Shown: positions 7,069 to 16,627, counted from the first letter of the stretch. The stretch is DNA of 64,000 bases from Atribacter laminatus (GCF_015775515.1 NZ_CP065383.1:2666001-2730000), one strand, 5' to 3'. The notes: a model not told the origin generated them from the letters alone. Numbers and translations are program-made.

Positions 7069-8604
7069 TTATACCCCTCCGATACAGCTGCGGACAACTT
7101 CCTCAGCAAACTGTTCCTCTGCTTGTGAATCATGCGTAAATCTTGAAACTATAATACCTACAAGAAAAGAACCGGCCATAGAAAAAAGCCCGGGATTTTT
7201 TAACGGAAAGAGTGCCTGAGCATGATGGAAAATATCCACCCAGATCGTGGGGCTTAAAACGATAAGTATGATTGCTAAACTCAATCCTGTAAACATGCTG
7301 GCTACTGCACCTTGAGTGGTAAATTTTTTCCAATAAATCGACATAAGTAACGCTGGAAAATTGGCACTGGCTGAAATTGCGAAAGCTAATCCCACCATAA
7401 AGGCTATATTTTGACCTTTAAAGAGGATCCCTAATACAATGGCAACAATGCCCAAAAAAAGAGTGGAAACTTTTGCCACTCTCAATTCCTTTTTTTCATT
7501 GTTAATACCCTGCTTAAAAACTCCAGCATATAGATCGTGAGAAACCGCTGAAGCACCAGCCAAGGTCAAACCAGCAACCACCGCTAAAATAGTCGCAAAA
7601 GCGACCGCTGCCAAATAGCCAAGAAAAACTTGCCCTCCCAACACCTCAGCCAATAGAAGAGCTGCCATATTCCCGCCTTTATCAATGGCTTGAATAGCAG
7701 TTTTTCCGACAATTACTGCCGCTCCAAAACCTAAAATAAAAGTGAGGATATAAAAAAATCCAATGAAACCAGTAGCATAAAAAACTGATTTTCTGGCTTC
7801 TTTCGAATTGGGAACGGTGTAAAATCTCATAAGAATATGTGGAAGACCTGCAGTACCAAACATTAATGCGAGTCCTAGAGATATAGTATCCAAGGGATTT
7901 TTGACTAAACCCCCCGGGAGAAGAAAATCGAGACCATATTGATTCTGGGCGTCATTAATTAGATTCCCAAAATGGAATCCATAACGAGATAAAGTCCAAA
8001 CTGCCAAAACAGTTGCACCACCAAGCAGGAGTGCTGCTTTAATTATTTGAACCCAAGTGGTTGCTAACATCCCTCCAAAAAGGACGTAAGCAAGCATGAT
8101 TGAGCCTACTATAACAATCGCTGCTTCATAAGGAAGACCAAATACAAGTTTAATTAAGGTCCCGGCACCTACCATTTGAGCAAGGAGATAAAAAAGCACA
8201 GTGACGATACTCCCTATAGCGGCAGCACTTCGTACCGGTCTTTTACTCAATCGATAGGCCACGACATCCGCATAGGTATATTTCCCTAAATTTCTGAGTG
8301 GTTCAGCGATGAGAAAAAGCACCACCGGCCAGCCAACCAGCCAACCGACTGAATATATCAGACCATCATAACCACTCAGAGCCACCATACCGGCAATTCC
8401 CAAAAAAGATGCAGCACTCATAAAATCTCCCGAAAGTGCCAAACCGTTTTGAAAACCACTGATGCCATGTCCAGCAGCATAGAACTCACTGGTAGAATGG
8501 GATTTCTTTGAAGCCCAATAGGTAATGAACAGAGTAGCTGCCACAAATACAAAAAAGAAAGAAATTGAAATCGGATTGACTTGCCCCAAACTGGTTGTAC
8601 TCAT
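7069..8604 (-). CDS. actP: Sodium:solute symporter, ActP-like (acetate/monocarboxylate)
   Basis: Cytoplasmic-membrane sodium-coupled importer of the SSS family, 511 residues with about 13 hydrophobic helices. The typical segments [20 protein letters not shown] (residues about 41-60), [15 protein letters not shown] and the [16 protein letters not shown] loop are present and match cation/acetate symporters, which are usually about 550 residues. It follows the DUF485 gene with a 4-bp ATGA overlap, the standard yjcH-actP arrangement, so the two are co-translated. Acetate is the likely substrate, but related short-chain acids cannot be excluded. The gene ends close to the upstream pseudogene. Confidence 0.85.
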   Translation of the reverse strand: MSTTSLGQVNPISISFFFVFVAATLFITYWASKKSHSTSEFYAAGHGISGFQNGLALSGDFMSAASFLGIAGMVALSGYDGLIYSVGWLVGWPVVLFLIAEPLRNLGKYTYADVVAYRLSKRPVRSAAAIGSIVTVLFYLLAQMVGAGTLIKLVFGLPYEAAIVIVGSIMLAYVLFGGMLATTWVQIIKAALLLGGATVLAVWTLSRYGFHFGNLINDAQNQYGLDFLLPGGLVKNPLDTISLGLALMFGTAGLPHILMRFYTVPNSKEARKSVFYATGFIGFFYILTFILGFGAAVIVGKTAIQAIDKGGNMAALLLAEVLGGQVFLGYLAAVAFATILAVVAGLTLAGASAVSHDLYAGVFKQGINNEKKELRVAKVSTLFLGIVAIVLGILFKGQNIAFMVGLAFAISASANFPALLMSIYWKKFTTQGAVASMFTGLSLAIILIVLSPTIWVDIFHHAQALFPLKNPGLFSMAGSFLVGIIVSRFTHDSQAEEQFAEEVVRSCIGGV

Positions 8605-8915
8605 GAGTGGCCTCCAGTAGTCCTTTTCATTCTATCAAGAAGTGAATCGTATTTTTTGTTCGCCCACCAAACGTAAACTCCCGTGGTGATCCATCCAATA
8701 ATGATAATTCCAATTCCAATATAAATACCCAAGGTAATACCACCAGATATTTTCCGAGCTAACAATTCCCGATCAAAAGCATCAATCAAAATATATGCAA
8801 CATAAATACCAACAATAAGCAAAGTTAAAGTAAAAGTAATGGTTTTTCTTCGGTTATATAATTCTTGAAAAGCAGAATTATCTAATCTCTTATTTTTGTT
8901 TGGCTTTTTTTTCAT
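8601..8915 (-). CDS. DUF485 membrane protein, symporter partner (YjcH-like)
   Basis: Small inner-membrane protein of 104 residues with two hydrophobic helices (about 31-52 and 65-88), a polar lysine-rich N-terminus and a conserved [16 protein letters not shown] segment typical of DUF485. It is almost always encoded just before ActP-type symporters and is thought to assist them. Start chosen at 8915, where GAGGGG lies 7 bases upstream; an earlier in-frame codon at 8963 lacks such a site. The stop overlaps the actP start. Confidence 0.82.
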   Translation of the reverse strand: MKKKPNKNKRLDNSAFQELYNRRKTITFTLTLLIVGIYVAYILIDAFDRELLARKISGGITLGIYIGIGIIIIGWITTGVYVWWANKKYDSLLDRMKRTTGGHS

Positions 8916-9185
8916 TTGCTTCCCCTCACTAGAAATCAAATTGTCGGCTTTGAAGTAAATCAATAATTCATACTGTTAAAACGGCACAATTGTCAGAGGC
9001 AATTATAATCCTATCTCCGTAATAAAACGGGGCTCCAAAACAAAGGGCTATAAGCTCAATGAGCTTAGAGGAAATATTAACTTGGTGGAGGATGAAACTG
9101 GCGAATCATAGTAAAAATCAACTGCATTCCCCTGTCTTTTATTTTCAATTACCATTTATTATACCTCTCATTGTGAAAAAAGAGG

Positions 9186-9803
9186 CTATTCGAAACAACT
9201 ATCCCGGTATAAAATTAAATAATCCACGATAATCGATGTGGCTTCAGGACGAAAGTCTTCCTCAAGGGATTTATTGTTCAATACCGTTTCAGCAAAACAC
9301 CAAATCTGACACCAATCGTAATCAAAGGCGACCTGACCTCGTGCTATGGCAGTTACAATATTTACTGTAAAACTCTTTGGTTTGATTTTCAAAGCTCTTT
9401 CAAGAATTTTCATGGCCTCTAAAGGGTGAAAATAATCATCAAGAAGTTTAAGATATCCAAGACACATCAACTCACTCCTGTTTAAAGCGTAGATGGGAAG
9501 GTCCTTGGTCTGAAATCGATATTTTTTCATAAGATATTGGGTAAATATTTCGGTATTCTTTTTCCCCTCGAATTTCCATCCTAAAGCATTAACTAAAGCG
9601 GCTTTTTGATCCAAAGAAATATTGAGATCAGTTAAAAATCGACACATTTCTTCATTAAGAACCCCTTGTTCTTGAGCTATTTTGACTAGAGGAATATCCA
9701 GATAAGCTTCAGAAAAGGGAGTTGAAGTTGCTGGAGAATCAGCGAAAACGCCTTGCGAAAAAACCAATAGGACATATAAAATAGTAAAAAATTTAATTTT
9801 CAT
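9186..9803 (-). CDS. Exported protein of unknown function, TPR-like
   Basis: 205 residues beginning with a signal peptide (MKIKFFTILYVLLVFSQGVFA, cleavage after residue about 21). The mature part is mostly helical, and the segment LGYLKLLDDYFHPLEAMKILERALKIKPKSF resembles a tetratricopeptide repeat. GGAGGTGG ribosome binding site 6 bases before the ATG. No enzyme motif is seen. It is divergent from the acetyltransferase at 9836 with a 32-bp gap. Confidence 0.6.
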   Translation of the reverse strand: MKIKFFTILYVLLVFSQGVFADSPATSTPFSEAYLDIPLVKIAQEQGVLNEEMCRFLTDLNISLDQKAALVNALGWKFEGKKNTEIFTQYLMKKYRFQTKDLPIYALNRSELMCLGYLKLLDDYFHPLEAMKILERALKIKPKSFTVNIVTAIARGQVAFDYDWCQIWCFAETVLNNKSLEEDFRPEATSIIVDYLILYRDSCFE

Positions 9804-9835
9804 TTATCCACCTCCAGTAGGAAAGGAATTTAAAT

Positions 9836-10318
9836 ATGAATAAGCCGTTTACGGTCATGGAAGTCACCAACGAAAAAACTTCCATCGATATTATCAAGCA
9901 ATTATTCTTGGAATACGCCCAATCGTTGAACTTTAGCTTGTGCTTTCAAAACTTTCAAAAAGAACTCGATGAACTCCCCGGCGTCTATTCGCCCCCCAAA
10001 GGTTTGCTTTATTTAGCTCTGGTGAATGGAAAACCAGCTGGATGCATTGCTCTGAAACCTCTTAAGGATCAAATCTGCGAGATGAAGCGACTTTATGTCC
10101 GACCGGAATTCCGAGGACTGGGAATCGGGAAGGGCTTGGCAATTCATCTCATCTCCCGTGCTAAAGAATTAGGCTACCATAAAATGCGTCTTGATACCAT
10201 TTCGACCATGAAAGAGGCAATTACACTATACAGGTCGTTGGGCTTTTATGAAATTGAACCTTATTACAATAATCCAGTTGAAGGCGCTCATTTTATGGAA
10301 ATGAATCTAATTGGGTAA
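9836..10318 (+). CDS. GNAT-family N-acetyltransferase
   Basis: Transfers an acetyl group from acetyl-CoA to an unknown amine. The fold is shown by IALKPLKDQICEMKRLYVRPEFRGLGIGKGLAIHLI (strand 4, then the acetyl-CoA loop RGLGIGKGL at about residues 97-105) and by the closing LYRSLGFYEIEPYYNNP. The 160-residue length is normal for a single GNAT domain. It resembles putative acetyltransferases of the YsnE type, but the substrate cannot be predicted. Ribosome binding site GGAAAGGAA upstream of ATG. Confidence 0.8.
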   Translation: MNKPFTVMEVTNEKTSIDIIKQLFLEYAQSLNFSLCFQNFQKELDELPGVYSPPKGLLYLALVNGKPAGCIALKPLKDQICEMKRLYVRPEFRGLGIGKGLAIHLISRAKELGYHKMRLDTISTMKEAITLYRSLGFYEIEPYYNNPVEGAHFMEMNLIG

Positions 10319-10371
10319 GATGAAATTGTGGAAGAAGGAACTTTATGCTTTTATCTTGAGGTGTACATAAA

Positions 10372-10406
10372 AATTGCCCCTCTTTTTGATATAAAGAGGG
10401 GCAATT
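10372..10406 (-). terminator. Intrinsic terminator
   Basis: A 14-bp perfect stem (10372-10385 with 10393-10406, GCCCCTC/GAGGGGC core) with a 7-base loop. On the minus strand it is followed by a T run, so it ends the alcohol dehydrogenase transcript; it may also stop the acetyltransferase transcript. Confidence 0.85.
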
Positions 10407-10437
10407 GACCATTAGACTTATATATTCATATATGTGG

Positions 10438-11541
10438 TTACGGAACCAATACCACCTTAATTGACTCGTCCCCTTTTTCTGCCAATTCCATTCCTTTTTC
10501 GAACTCAACCAGAGGAAATTCGTGGGTTATGATATCTTCGGCTTTCACTTTGCCTTCTTGAATAAAGCGAATTGCGGCTGGATAAGTGTAGGGGCTTAAA
10601 TGGGCTCCCCGAATTTCAATTTCTTTCACGTCTCCAATAATCGACCAGTCAAGGAGAGTTGGTTCATTGAAAACGCTGAACTCAACATATCTTCCCAATT
10701 TTCGAATCATATTCATTCCTTGATGAACTCCTTTGGGGTTACCACTGGCATGAATATACACATCGCAACCATAGCCATCAGTCAGATCTTTTACTTTGGC
10801 AACTACATCTTCCTTTAGCGGGTTCATTACTAAATCTGCACCTAATTCTTTGGCTAAATTTAATCTTTTTTCTTTTGCGTCGATCGCAATCAGGAGTTTC
10901 GGATTTTTAAGACGAGCCGTCTGAAGCATACCAAACCCCAGAGGTCCAATACCGGCAATCACCACAACGTCATCGAGTTGGATATCAGCTCTTTCAACAG
11001 CATGGATTGCACACCCCAACGGTTCAATGTAGGGAGCCATGTGAAGGGGGAAACCTTCAGGTAGTTTGTGATTGCGGGCAGTAGCAGGGAATCTCATATA
11101 CTCGGCAAAACCACCCTCGGCATCATGTTTTTGGTAGCCGTAAATATTATGAACTTCGCACATCCAGTATTCTCCACGAAGACAATAACGACAAATACCA
11201 CAGGGAATAATTTGTTCGGAAGTTGCCCAATCACCCAGCTTCAAACCGTATTTTTTGCTTGCTCCCTCTCCTAAAGCTACCACTTTACCATAAAATTCAT
11301 GACCGGGAATAACTGGAGGTTTCACATAAGCCGGTTGGCCATCTCCTCCCCAGATTCGTGCGGCGCCATGGAAAGTTTTTACGTCTCCAGCACAAATACC
11401 GCAACCACCAACTTTAATTAAAACTTCTTCTGGCCCAATTTCTGGAACATCAACTTCTTCTAAGCGGAAGTCACCGGGAGCATAGTTGACTACTGCCTTC
11501 ATCTTTTTTGGAATGTTTCCAGTTGATTCGATATGTGCCAT
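10438..11541 (-). CDS. Zinc-dependent alcohol/polyol dehydrogenase
   Basis: Medium-chain dehydrogenase of 367 residues oxidising a sugar alcohol or similar with NAD(P). The catalytic zinc site is shown by GCGICAGDVK and GHEFYGKVVALGEG. The structural zinc site is the four-cysteine stretch CGICRYCLRGEYWMC. The cofactor site is VVIAGIGPLGFGMLQTA, about residues 195-211. The pattern CAGDVKTFHGA ... PPVIPGHEF is that of the erythritol/L-threitol dehydrogenase-like branch; the substrate is inferred only. GGAGGTATCTTATT precedes the ATG. It appears monocistronic, with its own terminator, and no polyol kinase is adjacent. Confidence 0.82.
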   Translation of the reverse strand: MAHIESTGNIPKKMKAVVNYAPGDFRLEEVDVPEIGPEEVLIKVGGCGICAGDVKTFHGAARIWGGDGQPAYVKPPVIPGHEFYGKVVALGEGASKKYGLKLGDWATSEQIIPCGICRYCLRGEYWMCEVHNIYGYQKHDAEGGFAEYMRFPATARNHKLPEGFPLHMAPYIEPLGCAIHAVERADIQLDDVVVIAGIGPLGFGMLQTARLKNPKLLIAIDAKEKRLNLAKELGADLVMNPLKEDVVAKVKDLTDGYGCDVYIHASGNPKGVHQGMNMIRKLGRYVEFSVFNEPTLLDWSIIGDVKEIEIRGAHLSPYTYPAAIRFIQEGKVKAEDIITHEFPLVEFEKGMELAEKGDESIKVVLVP

Positions 11542-11659
11542 AATAAGATACCTCCATAATTCTAATTTTTTTTATTAATCACTTTCCCCAATGATTTTCT
11601 TGGTTCACTTTAATATTATATACAAATTTGCAGAAGAAGACAGAAATTATTAGATGGAA

Positions 11660-12015
11660 AAGAAAATAGTTGCCCCTCACTTTGACCCTCTCCCACCAAG
11701 GGGCGAGGGAATATTGGCGAAAGACACCGAGGGGGAGAGGGGGTGATGGGATGATGGGGCGCGAGATTTTGGTTCCTTCTCCCTTGATTTTTTTACTGTT
11801 CCGTCATTGCGAGGAGAACAACCGTTCTTTGGTTGGACGACGTGGCAATCTCATCCACCCACCCCGTCATTCTGAGAAGTGTATTATGCGACGTGAGAAT
11901 CTCATCCTTTAAAGTATTTATGAAGAAAGAACCTAAAAGATGAGATCCTCACGGATTCGCAAAGCGAATCCTCAGGATGACGGATTAAAGAATTTATTTG
12001 ATGGTATTTTCAGGA
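11660..12015. repeat. Dispersed mosaic repeat field, copy 3 (reverse orientation)
   Basis: Contains a CCCTCTCCCACCAAGGGGCGAGGG segment type, then CGTCATTGCGAG ... CGACGTGGCAATCTC, then CCACCCACCCCGTCATTCTGAG, then ATCTCATCCTTTAAAGTATT and its inverted partner AAGATGAGATCCTCACGG, closing with TATTTTCAGGATAG, the reverse of the TATCCTGAAAATA tag. At 11865-11874 it carries CGTCATTCTG, a perfect unoccupied target for the IS110 guides. An open frame through 11670-11912 is low-complexity repeat and not a gene. Confidence 0.85.
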
Positions 12016-12351
12016 TAGATGATCAAGGTGTGGGGGTTTTATGTTGGTGGATATTAGTGCGATTGGTAATCCCCGCCGATCTATTTCATAGGCCATAATG
12101 TAAGGAGTTTTTTGATCATGATTAAAATTAGGCTGTTCCTCAATAATTTCAATTATAGTTTCCATGAAATTGGAAAGATATGGGTAAATGAGATAGAGAG
12201 CAGTAAAGAGCAATATAGCGATAACAATAAGGAAGGGGAGGGTGCGATATTTAAAACGCTGCTTAGCTCGCTGTTGTTGTTCCTCAATTCCTTGCAAGAG
12301 GTGGTGAATTTTTTCAGCTTTCTCTTTATTTTCTAAGTCATCCGTTATCAT
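12010..12351 (-). CDS. Small single-pass membrane protein, unknown
   Basis: 113 residues. An acidic, glutamine-rich helix (residues about 5-33) is followed by one hydrophobic segment YRTLPFLIVIAILLFTALYLIY (about 35-56) and a polar C-terminal part. GGAGGTGA lies directly before the ATG. No known domain is recognised. It lies just downstream of the IS4 element on the same strand, and may once have been co-transcribed with the gene at 13960-14502 before the insertion separated them. Confidence 0.5.
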   Translation of the reverse strand: MITDDLENKEKAEKIHHLLQGIEEQQQRAKQRFKYRTLPFLIVIAILLFTALYLIYPYLSNFMETIIEIIEEQPNFNHDQKTPYIMAYEIDRRGLPIALISTNIKPPHLDHLS

Positions 12352-12420
12352 TCACCTCCTGTAAAACAAAGAAACTCATTTCTTTTTTCTTAACTATTAG
12401 GTTGTTATTTATAATAAATG

Positions 12421-13934
12421 ACTCAACTTTCGCAGTTCAATAATAGCACTTTTTCTCTCAACCATGCTGGAAGACTATTTACAAAATAGATGAGTAGCTC
12501 TTTGACTTTTTCTTCTGAAAGGACAAGAATCTGTTTGATGGTCGTCTTCAGGAGCTCAAGAAGAAGAGTGAGTGCTTCCATAAGAGTGATATCCTGAATT
12601 TCATCATAGCAGGCATAGAAAAGCTCGCCAAAGGTTCGGGGATCGGTGTTTCTCCGGGCAATAACCGCGAGCATGATATAGCGGATAAAGACGATACTGG
12701 TATGGGATACCAGAGCATCATAGGATCGAACCTGAAATTCCCGAGTGAGTTTCAAGACCGATTTCACCATCTTGAAGAAAACCTCGATATCCCAGCGTTT
12801 CCCATAGAGGGTGACGATCTCGTCTTCAGAAAGAGACAGATCAGTTGAAAGCAGTGCCAACCATTGAGATTTTTGTTTTTCACTTCGGACAAAGACAATC
12901 CGAGCTAAAAGTGGTTTCCCAGTGAGATTGAGATTCACGACACCCGATCCAATGATATTGCCGTGTGGTCTTTTCTGAATTCTGGTGAAAAGAGAGGAAA
13001 GAGAAAGAACTTTTCCACCAAAAGAATAGTAAATTTTTGGGGTGTTTTTGAGCATGCACACCACTGATAATCCGCGAAGAGCACATTTGCGGATGAGGGC
13101 TGGAAAACTGAACCAACTATCAAAAAGAATAGTTGAGACCAAAGGACAGTGTTTCAAGGCTCCATCCAGGAGGTTGAAGAAGACATCTGGAGCTTTTTCT
13201 TGGGATTCTTTCCGAAGACGAGCTCTTTTGTTTCGTCCATCAACGGAGGCATCCATGGGACAGAGCTGGTTTTCTTTGCGGTGAGAACTTAACAATGAAA
13301 AAGCAAAGGGAATGAAGGTAGCACCATCGGTGAGTCCTAAAGTGAGCATTCTGAAACCCCGACTGAACCGTCCTTGGGCGTGATCATAGAATCGAGAGAG
13401 CCCTTCAACTTTCAAGCTCCGAGGCCGTTCATAGGGGGAATCATCCACCACCCAGGTGTAGCGTTTCAAACTGGTAAAAGGAAGGAGCGCTTCAGAGACT
13501 ACTTTGGTACTCAAAAGAAAGAGCAATTTTCGCCAGCTCCCACTGGTCTTGTGGAGGAAACGGTAAAGAGTGTCTTTCTTTCCTTGGAAAAGGGGATGTC
13601 GAGATTGGAGAAGACCAGCAACGTTTTTCTGAGTAAAGACTAGGAGAAAGATCATCTGAAAGACGTCTTTGACTGGGAACCCTTTCTTTTTGTTCATATG
13701 GCATTTTCGAAACAGTTGGTTCACTTTAAACTCCTTCATAAAGGAGGAAAACATGGGTAACAAGGTCCTTTCATTTTTCAAATTTTCTGGTAGGATAGTC
13801 ATGAAGACACCTCTCTCTTTGTGGTGATTGGTTTTTTTCCTTAAGTCAATTCTACCAGAAAGGAGGGGTGTTTTCATTAAAAAACCCTTTAAAATCAAGG
13901 TTTTTCAGCATTTATTTTAGTGCGAAAGTTGAGT
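12421..13934 (-). mobile_element. IS4-family insertion sequence, intact
   Basis: 14-bp perfect terminal inverted repeats ACTCAACTTTCGCA (12421-12434) and its complement at 13921-13934. They are flanked by the 5-bp direct repeat AAATG (12416-12420 and 13935-13939), a likely target duplication. One transposase gene fills the 1514-bp element and its stop codon lies inside the left inverted repeat. Perfect ends and an unbroken gene suggest recent insertion. Confidence 0.88.
12423..13802 (-). CDS. IS4-family DDE transposase
   Basis: 459 residues from the ATG at 13802, which has AGAGGTG at a good distance; upstream in-frame codons lack a binding site. The DDE triad is visible: first D in YTWVVDDSPYER, second D in TILFDSWFSFP, and E in YGKRWDIEVFFKMVKSVLKL, which is the IS4 Y-(2)-R-(3)-E-(6)-K signature. 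The frame is intact, so the element could still be active. The element sits between two small minus-strand genes. Confidence 0.9.
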   Translation of the reverse strand: MTILPENLKNERTLLPMFSSFMKEFKVNQLFRKCHMNKKKGFPVKDVFQMIFLLVFTQKNVAGLLQSRHPLFQGKKDTLYRFLHKTSGSWRKLLFLLSTKVVSEALLPFTSLKRYTWVVDDSPYERPRSLKVEGLSRFYDHAQGRFSRGFRMLTLGLTDGATFIPFAFSLLSSHRKENQLCPMDASVDGRNKRARLRKESQEKAPDVFFNLLDGALKHCPLVSTILFDSWFSFPALIRKCALRGLSVVCMLKNTPKIYYSFGGKVLSLSSLFTRIQKRPHGNIIGSGVVNLNLTGKPLLARIVFVRSEKQKSQWLALLSTDLSLSEDEIVTLYGKRWDIEVFFKMVKSVLKLTREFQVRSYDALVSHTSIVFIRYIMLAVIARRNTDPRTFGELFYACYDEIQDITLMEALTLLLELLKTTIKQILVLSEEKVKELLIYFVNSLPAWLREKVLLLNCES

Positions 13935-13959
13935 AAATGATAACAAAATGATCGATAAG

Positions 13960-14502
13960 TCAGTGGAGAAGGCGAGTGTGCGAGTTCGTGTTTTTTTGTA
14001 TTGAATCCAGGGCTTTCTTCATATTTTCCGGTTTATAAGTACCGAGTAAAATCTTCTTTTGATCAATGGTGACCAATTGAACTCCGATATCTCCAGAGAG
14101 AGTATAAGCCTTTCCGTATTTTCCATAACGGATTCCCCATCCCCCATAATCTCGCAAAGGTCGATAATGGATAATTTGGTAACTCACTAGACGGTCTTTT
14201 GGTAATCTTTGGTATCGCAGATGAAAAGGACTATAACGGTAACCAACCCCCTGGTTATGAACTATTATTTCTAAACGAATAAGTGACACAAACAGAGGAA
14301 GACCAATCACAACAATCAACCCAACGATTAATAATCCAGTATCTGACATTGGATTATTTCCCCAAGGTTTTTTAAAAATTAACTGCTGTATCATCCCAAA
14401 CAAAAAAACCACAACAAGAATCAAAACTAGTCCCCAGATCCACCAGGATTTGACGGTTTGAATTTCTTTAAAAAATACCTGATTGGAATTTCCAATATTC
14501 AT
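13960..14502 (-). CDS. DUF6141-like membrane protein
   Basis: 180 residues with two hydrophobic helices (about 20-42 and 57-77) followed by a small beta-rich domain that includes RPLRDYGGWGIRYGKYGKAYTLSGDIGVQL. This motif is typical of a family of uncharacterised membrane proteins with a PH-like cytoplasmic domain. The function is unknown. TTGAGGG lies upstream of the ATG. The IS4 element begins 25 bp after its stop codon. Confidence 0.6.
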   Translation of the reverse strand: MNIGNSNQVFFKEIQTVKSWWIWGLVLILVVVFLFGMIQQLIFKKPWGNNPMSDTGLLIVGLIVVIGLPLFVSLIRLEIIVHNQGVGYRYSPFHLRYQRLPKDRLVSYQIIHYRPLRDYGGWGIRYGKYGKAYTLSGDIGVQLVTIDQKKILLGTYKPENMKKALDSIQKNTNSHTRLLH

Positions 14503-14609
14503 CTTTTTCCCTCAATATCTTCATCTTTTTCCTTAAAATAATGTAATTGATTTTTCAGCTTAATGCAAATTACTCTGGATATAATCATAGATGGAAAATT
14601 CAAAAAATA

Positions 14610-14641
14610 AAAAAGGCTGCCCATTCAATGAGCAGCCTTTA
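14610..14641 (-). terminator. Intrinsic terminator
   Basis: Stem AAAGGCTGC/GCAGCCTTT around an 11-base loop, followed on the minus strand by a T run. It lies 14 bp beyond the stop of the exported RG-rich protein gene. Confidence 0.85.
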
Positions 14642-14653
14642 TTTAAATCATTT

Positions 14654-15163
14654 TTACCGGTTACGATTTCCCCGGTTTCCCATCATGCCACGACCACTCC
14701 CATCTTGATCACGACCGCCTCGTCCGCGGCAATCCCAATCTTCATCTTGGTTTCGATTTCCTCGATTATCATCATTATTTTTTCTACCCGCCCAAAGGGG
14801 GTATCCATCAGCATCTCTTAATTCATAAGTTTTATCATTCACTTTGAATGAATAGGGGAGAAACACATTATCGGCGACATATTCACCGGTTAGAGAAATA
14901 GATGCTCCAATTTGAAAATCTTTTGGATCATATTGCCATACTGGACCTAATTCAACTTCAACGACTTTACCATCCACATCAACTTTGATTTCAATCTGCG
15001 GTGGAGTGAAATCAACGGCTTGTATTGTTCCATTCATATCAACTGTTTTTCCGGTTAATTGTCTCCCATAATTATTATCTCCTCGGCCACGGGCTAAAGC
15101 AAAACTACTTACCATCAGAACAACCAGAAGAGCTACGGTAAAACCACTTAAAATCTTTTTCAT
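14654..15163 (-). CDS. Exported OB-fold-like protein with Arg/Gly/Asp-rich tail
   Basis: 169 residues: signal peptide 1-24 (cleavage after FALA), then a small domain (about 35-115) with alternating strands (GTIQAVDFTPPQIEIKVDVDGKVVEVELGP) like a bacterial OB-fold, then a low-complexity tail (125-169) rich in R, G, N and D. It resembles exported proteins thought to bind nucleic acid, metal or polyanions, but no specific family is recognised. GGAGC ribosome binding site, own terminator, probably monocistronic. Confidence 0.6.
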   Translation of the reverse strand: MKKILSGFTVALLVVLMVSSFALARGRGDNNYGRQLTGKTVDMNGTIQAVDFTPPQIEIKVDVDGKVVEVELGPVWQYDPKDFQIGASISLTGEYVADNVFLPYSFKVNDKTYELRDADGYPLWAGRKNNDDNRGNRNQDEDWDCRGRGGRDQDGSGRGMMGNRGNRNR

Positions 15164-15267
15164 TTTTTTCAGCTCCTTTTCATCTTTTTACTGATTGTTC
15201 CTATTTTAACCGCCCAACCTTAGAATAACCTTAGAATTTCATTAAAGTTTGATTAGAATTCTAGCTT

Positions 15268-16383
15268 TTATCCTAAAACATCTTCTATAAATTTTCCCTG
15301 TTTATAAAACAACTCTCCATCAGCATAGATTTCCCCTTGGTCACGCATGTCGCAAAGCATATCCCAATGAATTGAAGATTGATTGGTCCCACCTGCCTCC
15401 GGCATCGAGTCTCCCAAGGCCATGTGTATCGTACCTCCAATTTTTTCATCAAACAACATATTCCGGGTAAATTGCTGGATTTGATAATTCGTCCCAATAG
15501 CCACTTCTCCAAAAAAACCAGCACCGTTATCAGTGGTAAGAAGGGAACGAAGTAAATCCTCCCCTTTTTTTGCCCGGGCTTCGACGACTCGGCCGTTACT
15601 CACCCTTAAAGAAATCTTCTCAACTTCTTTTCCCATGTATATCCCTGGAAAACTAAAAGTAATACGTCCGTCAATTTGATTTTCAATTGGTGAGGTAAAA
15701 ATTTCTCCATCCGGGAAATTTTCCCGTCCACAACAGTTAATCCAGGTACGACCAGCAATTCCCACCCGCAAATCTGTTTTCTCACTAACGATACGCAATT
15801 CTTTTTTTGAATTGAGATAACGAACCCATTTCTCTTGATCTTTTTCAATTCGCAACCACTCAGCTATGGGATTTTCGGTATGAAGATATCCCGCTCTATA
15901 AACAAAATCCTGGTATTCTTCTAAACTCATACCGGCTTCCTGGGCATCGGCATGAGTTGGATACTGAGTTCCACACCAACGCAGACTTCCATCCCCCATT
16001 CTTTGGGAAAATTTTCGACGTACTGCTTCGTTGGCTTGAATGCCCATTTTAATTTTTTCGGCATCAATGTTGGTAAAGGACTTGGTATTCCAACTTCCCC
16101 AAGCAGACAAAAAGATATCAGCATGATCTACAATGGTTTTAAAAAATAGGTCTTCGGCTTGGATTGCCTCCTGGCTTCCATACCGGAATTTTGCCAGCCT
16201 AACCGACTTAAGTTCGACGGTGGTTCGTACCAAAGCACCCATCTGAAAAGCTTGGGACGCAACAGCTTCAATCCAAGGGATAGCAACATCTTCAGCAGTA
16301 ATAAAAACTTTCTCACCGGGCTGGACTCGGGTGGAATAGGAAAGGAGGAGCTTGGCTAATTTTTCTAAATAAATATCAGACAT
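15268..16383 (-). CDS. Aminopeptidase, M29 family (AmpS/PepS-like)
   Basis: Cytoplasmic metallo-aminopeptidase that removes N-terminal residues from peptides. The M29 metal-ligand pattern is seen in order: GEIFTSP (E), GEVAIGTN (E), IHMALGDS (H) and IHWDMLCDM (H and D). The N-terminal domain SVRVQPGEKVFITAE-type region is also typical. About 371 residues from the second ATG at 16383, chosen because GAGGG lies 6 bases before it; the ATG at 16389 overlaps the binding site. Monocistronic, upstream of and divergent from the tRNA gene. Confidence 0.85.
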   Translation of the reverse strand: MSDIYLEKLAKLLLSYSTRVQPGEKVFITAEDVAIPWIEAVASQAFQMGALVRTTVELKSVRLAKFRYGSQEAIQAEDLFFKTIVDHADIFLSAWGSWNTKSFTNIDAEKIKMGIQANEAVRRKFSQRMGDGSLRWCGTQYPTHADAQEAGMSLEEYQDFVYRAGYLHTENPIAEWLRIEKDQEKWVRYLNSKKELRIVSEKTDLRVGIAGRTWINCCGRENFPDGEIFTSPIENQIDGRITFSFPGIYMGKEVEKISLRVSNGRVVEARAKKGEDLLRSLLTTDNGAGFFGEVAIGTNYQIQQFTRNMLFDEKIGGTIHMALGDSMPEAGGTNQSSIHWDMLCDMRDQGEIYADGELFYKQGKFIEDVLG

Positions 16384-16551
16384 ATTCATCCCTCAATTTA
16401 AATATTTTTTTAAAACCAAACCTAATAAGTATATCAAAAGATGATGCATCGCGATATTTAATTTTAAATCGTTAAGAAACCAAACAAGAATAACCGAAAT
16501 TAAACTCTTTTCTTTTTTCAGGATTTTTCTTATAATATGCAAAGAAGGAGT

Positions 16552-16627
16552 GCGCCTGTAGCTCAATGGACAGAGCCGCGGACTTCGGATCCGAAGGTTG
16601 GGGGTTCAACTCCCTCCAGGCGCGCCA
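16552..16627 (+). tRNA. tRNA-Arg (anticodon UCG)
   Basis: 76 nt with encoded CCA. Acceptor GCGCCTG pairs with CAGGCGC; D arm GCTC...GAGC; anticodon loop CTTCGGA with TCG at 16585-16587; T arm GGGGG-TTCAACT-CCCTC; discriminator G. The first pair of the anticodon stem is a G-A mismatch. A TATAAT box at 16531-16536 suggests its own promoter. Confidence 0.93.

Noticed and set aside
8970-9105. Reverse-strand stretch reading LIELIALCFGAPFYYGDRIIIASDNCAVLTV
   Set aside because: About 46 codons without a stop and protein-like in feel, but there is no start, no binding site and no recognised family. Could be a gene remnant or chance.
11670-11912. Open frame of 80 codons
   Set aside because: Lies wholly in dispersed repeat modules with low complexity and no ribosome binding site.
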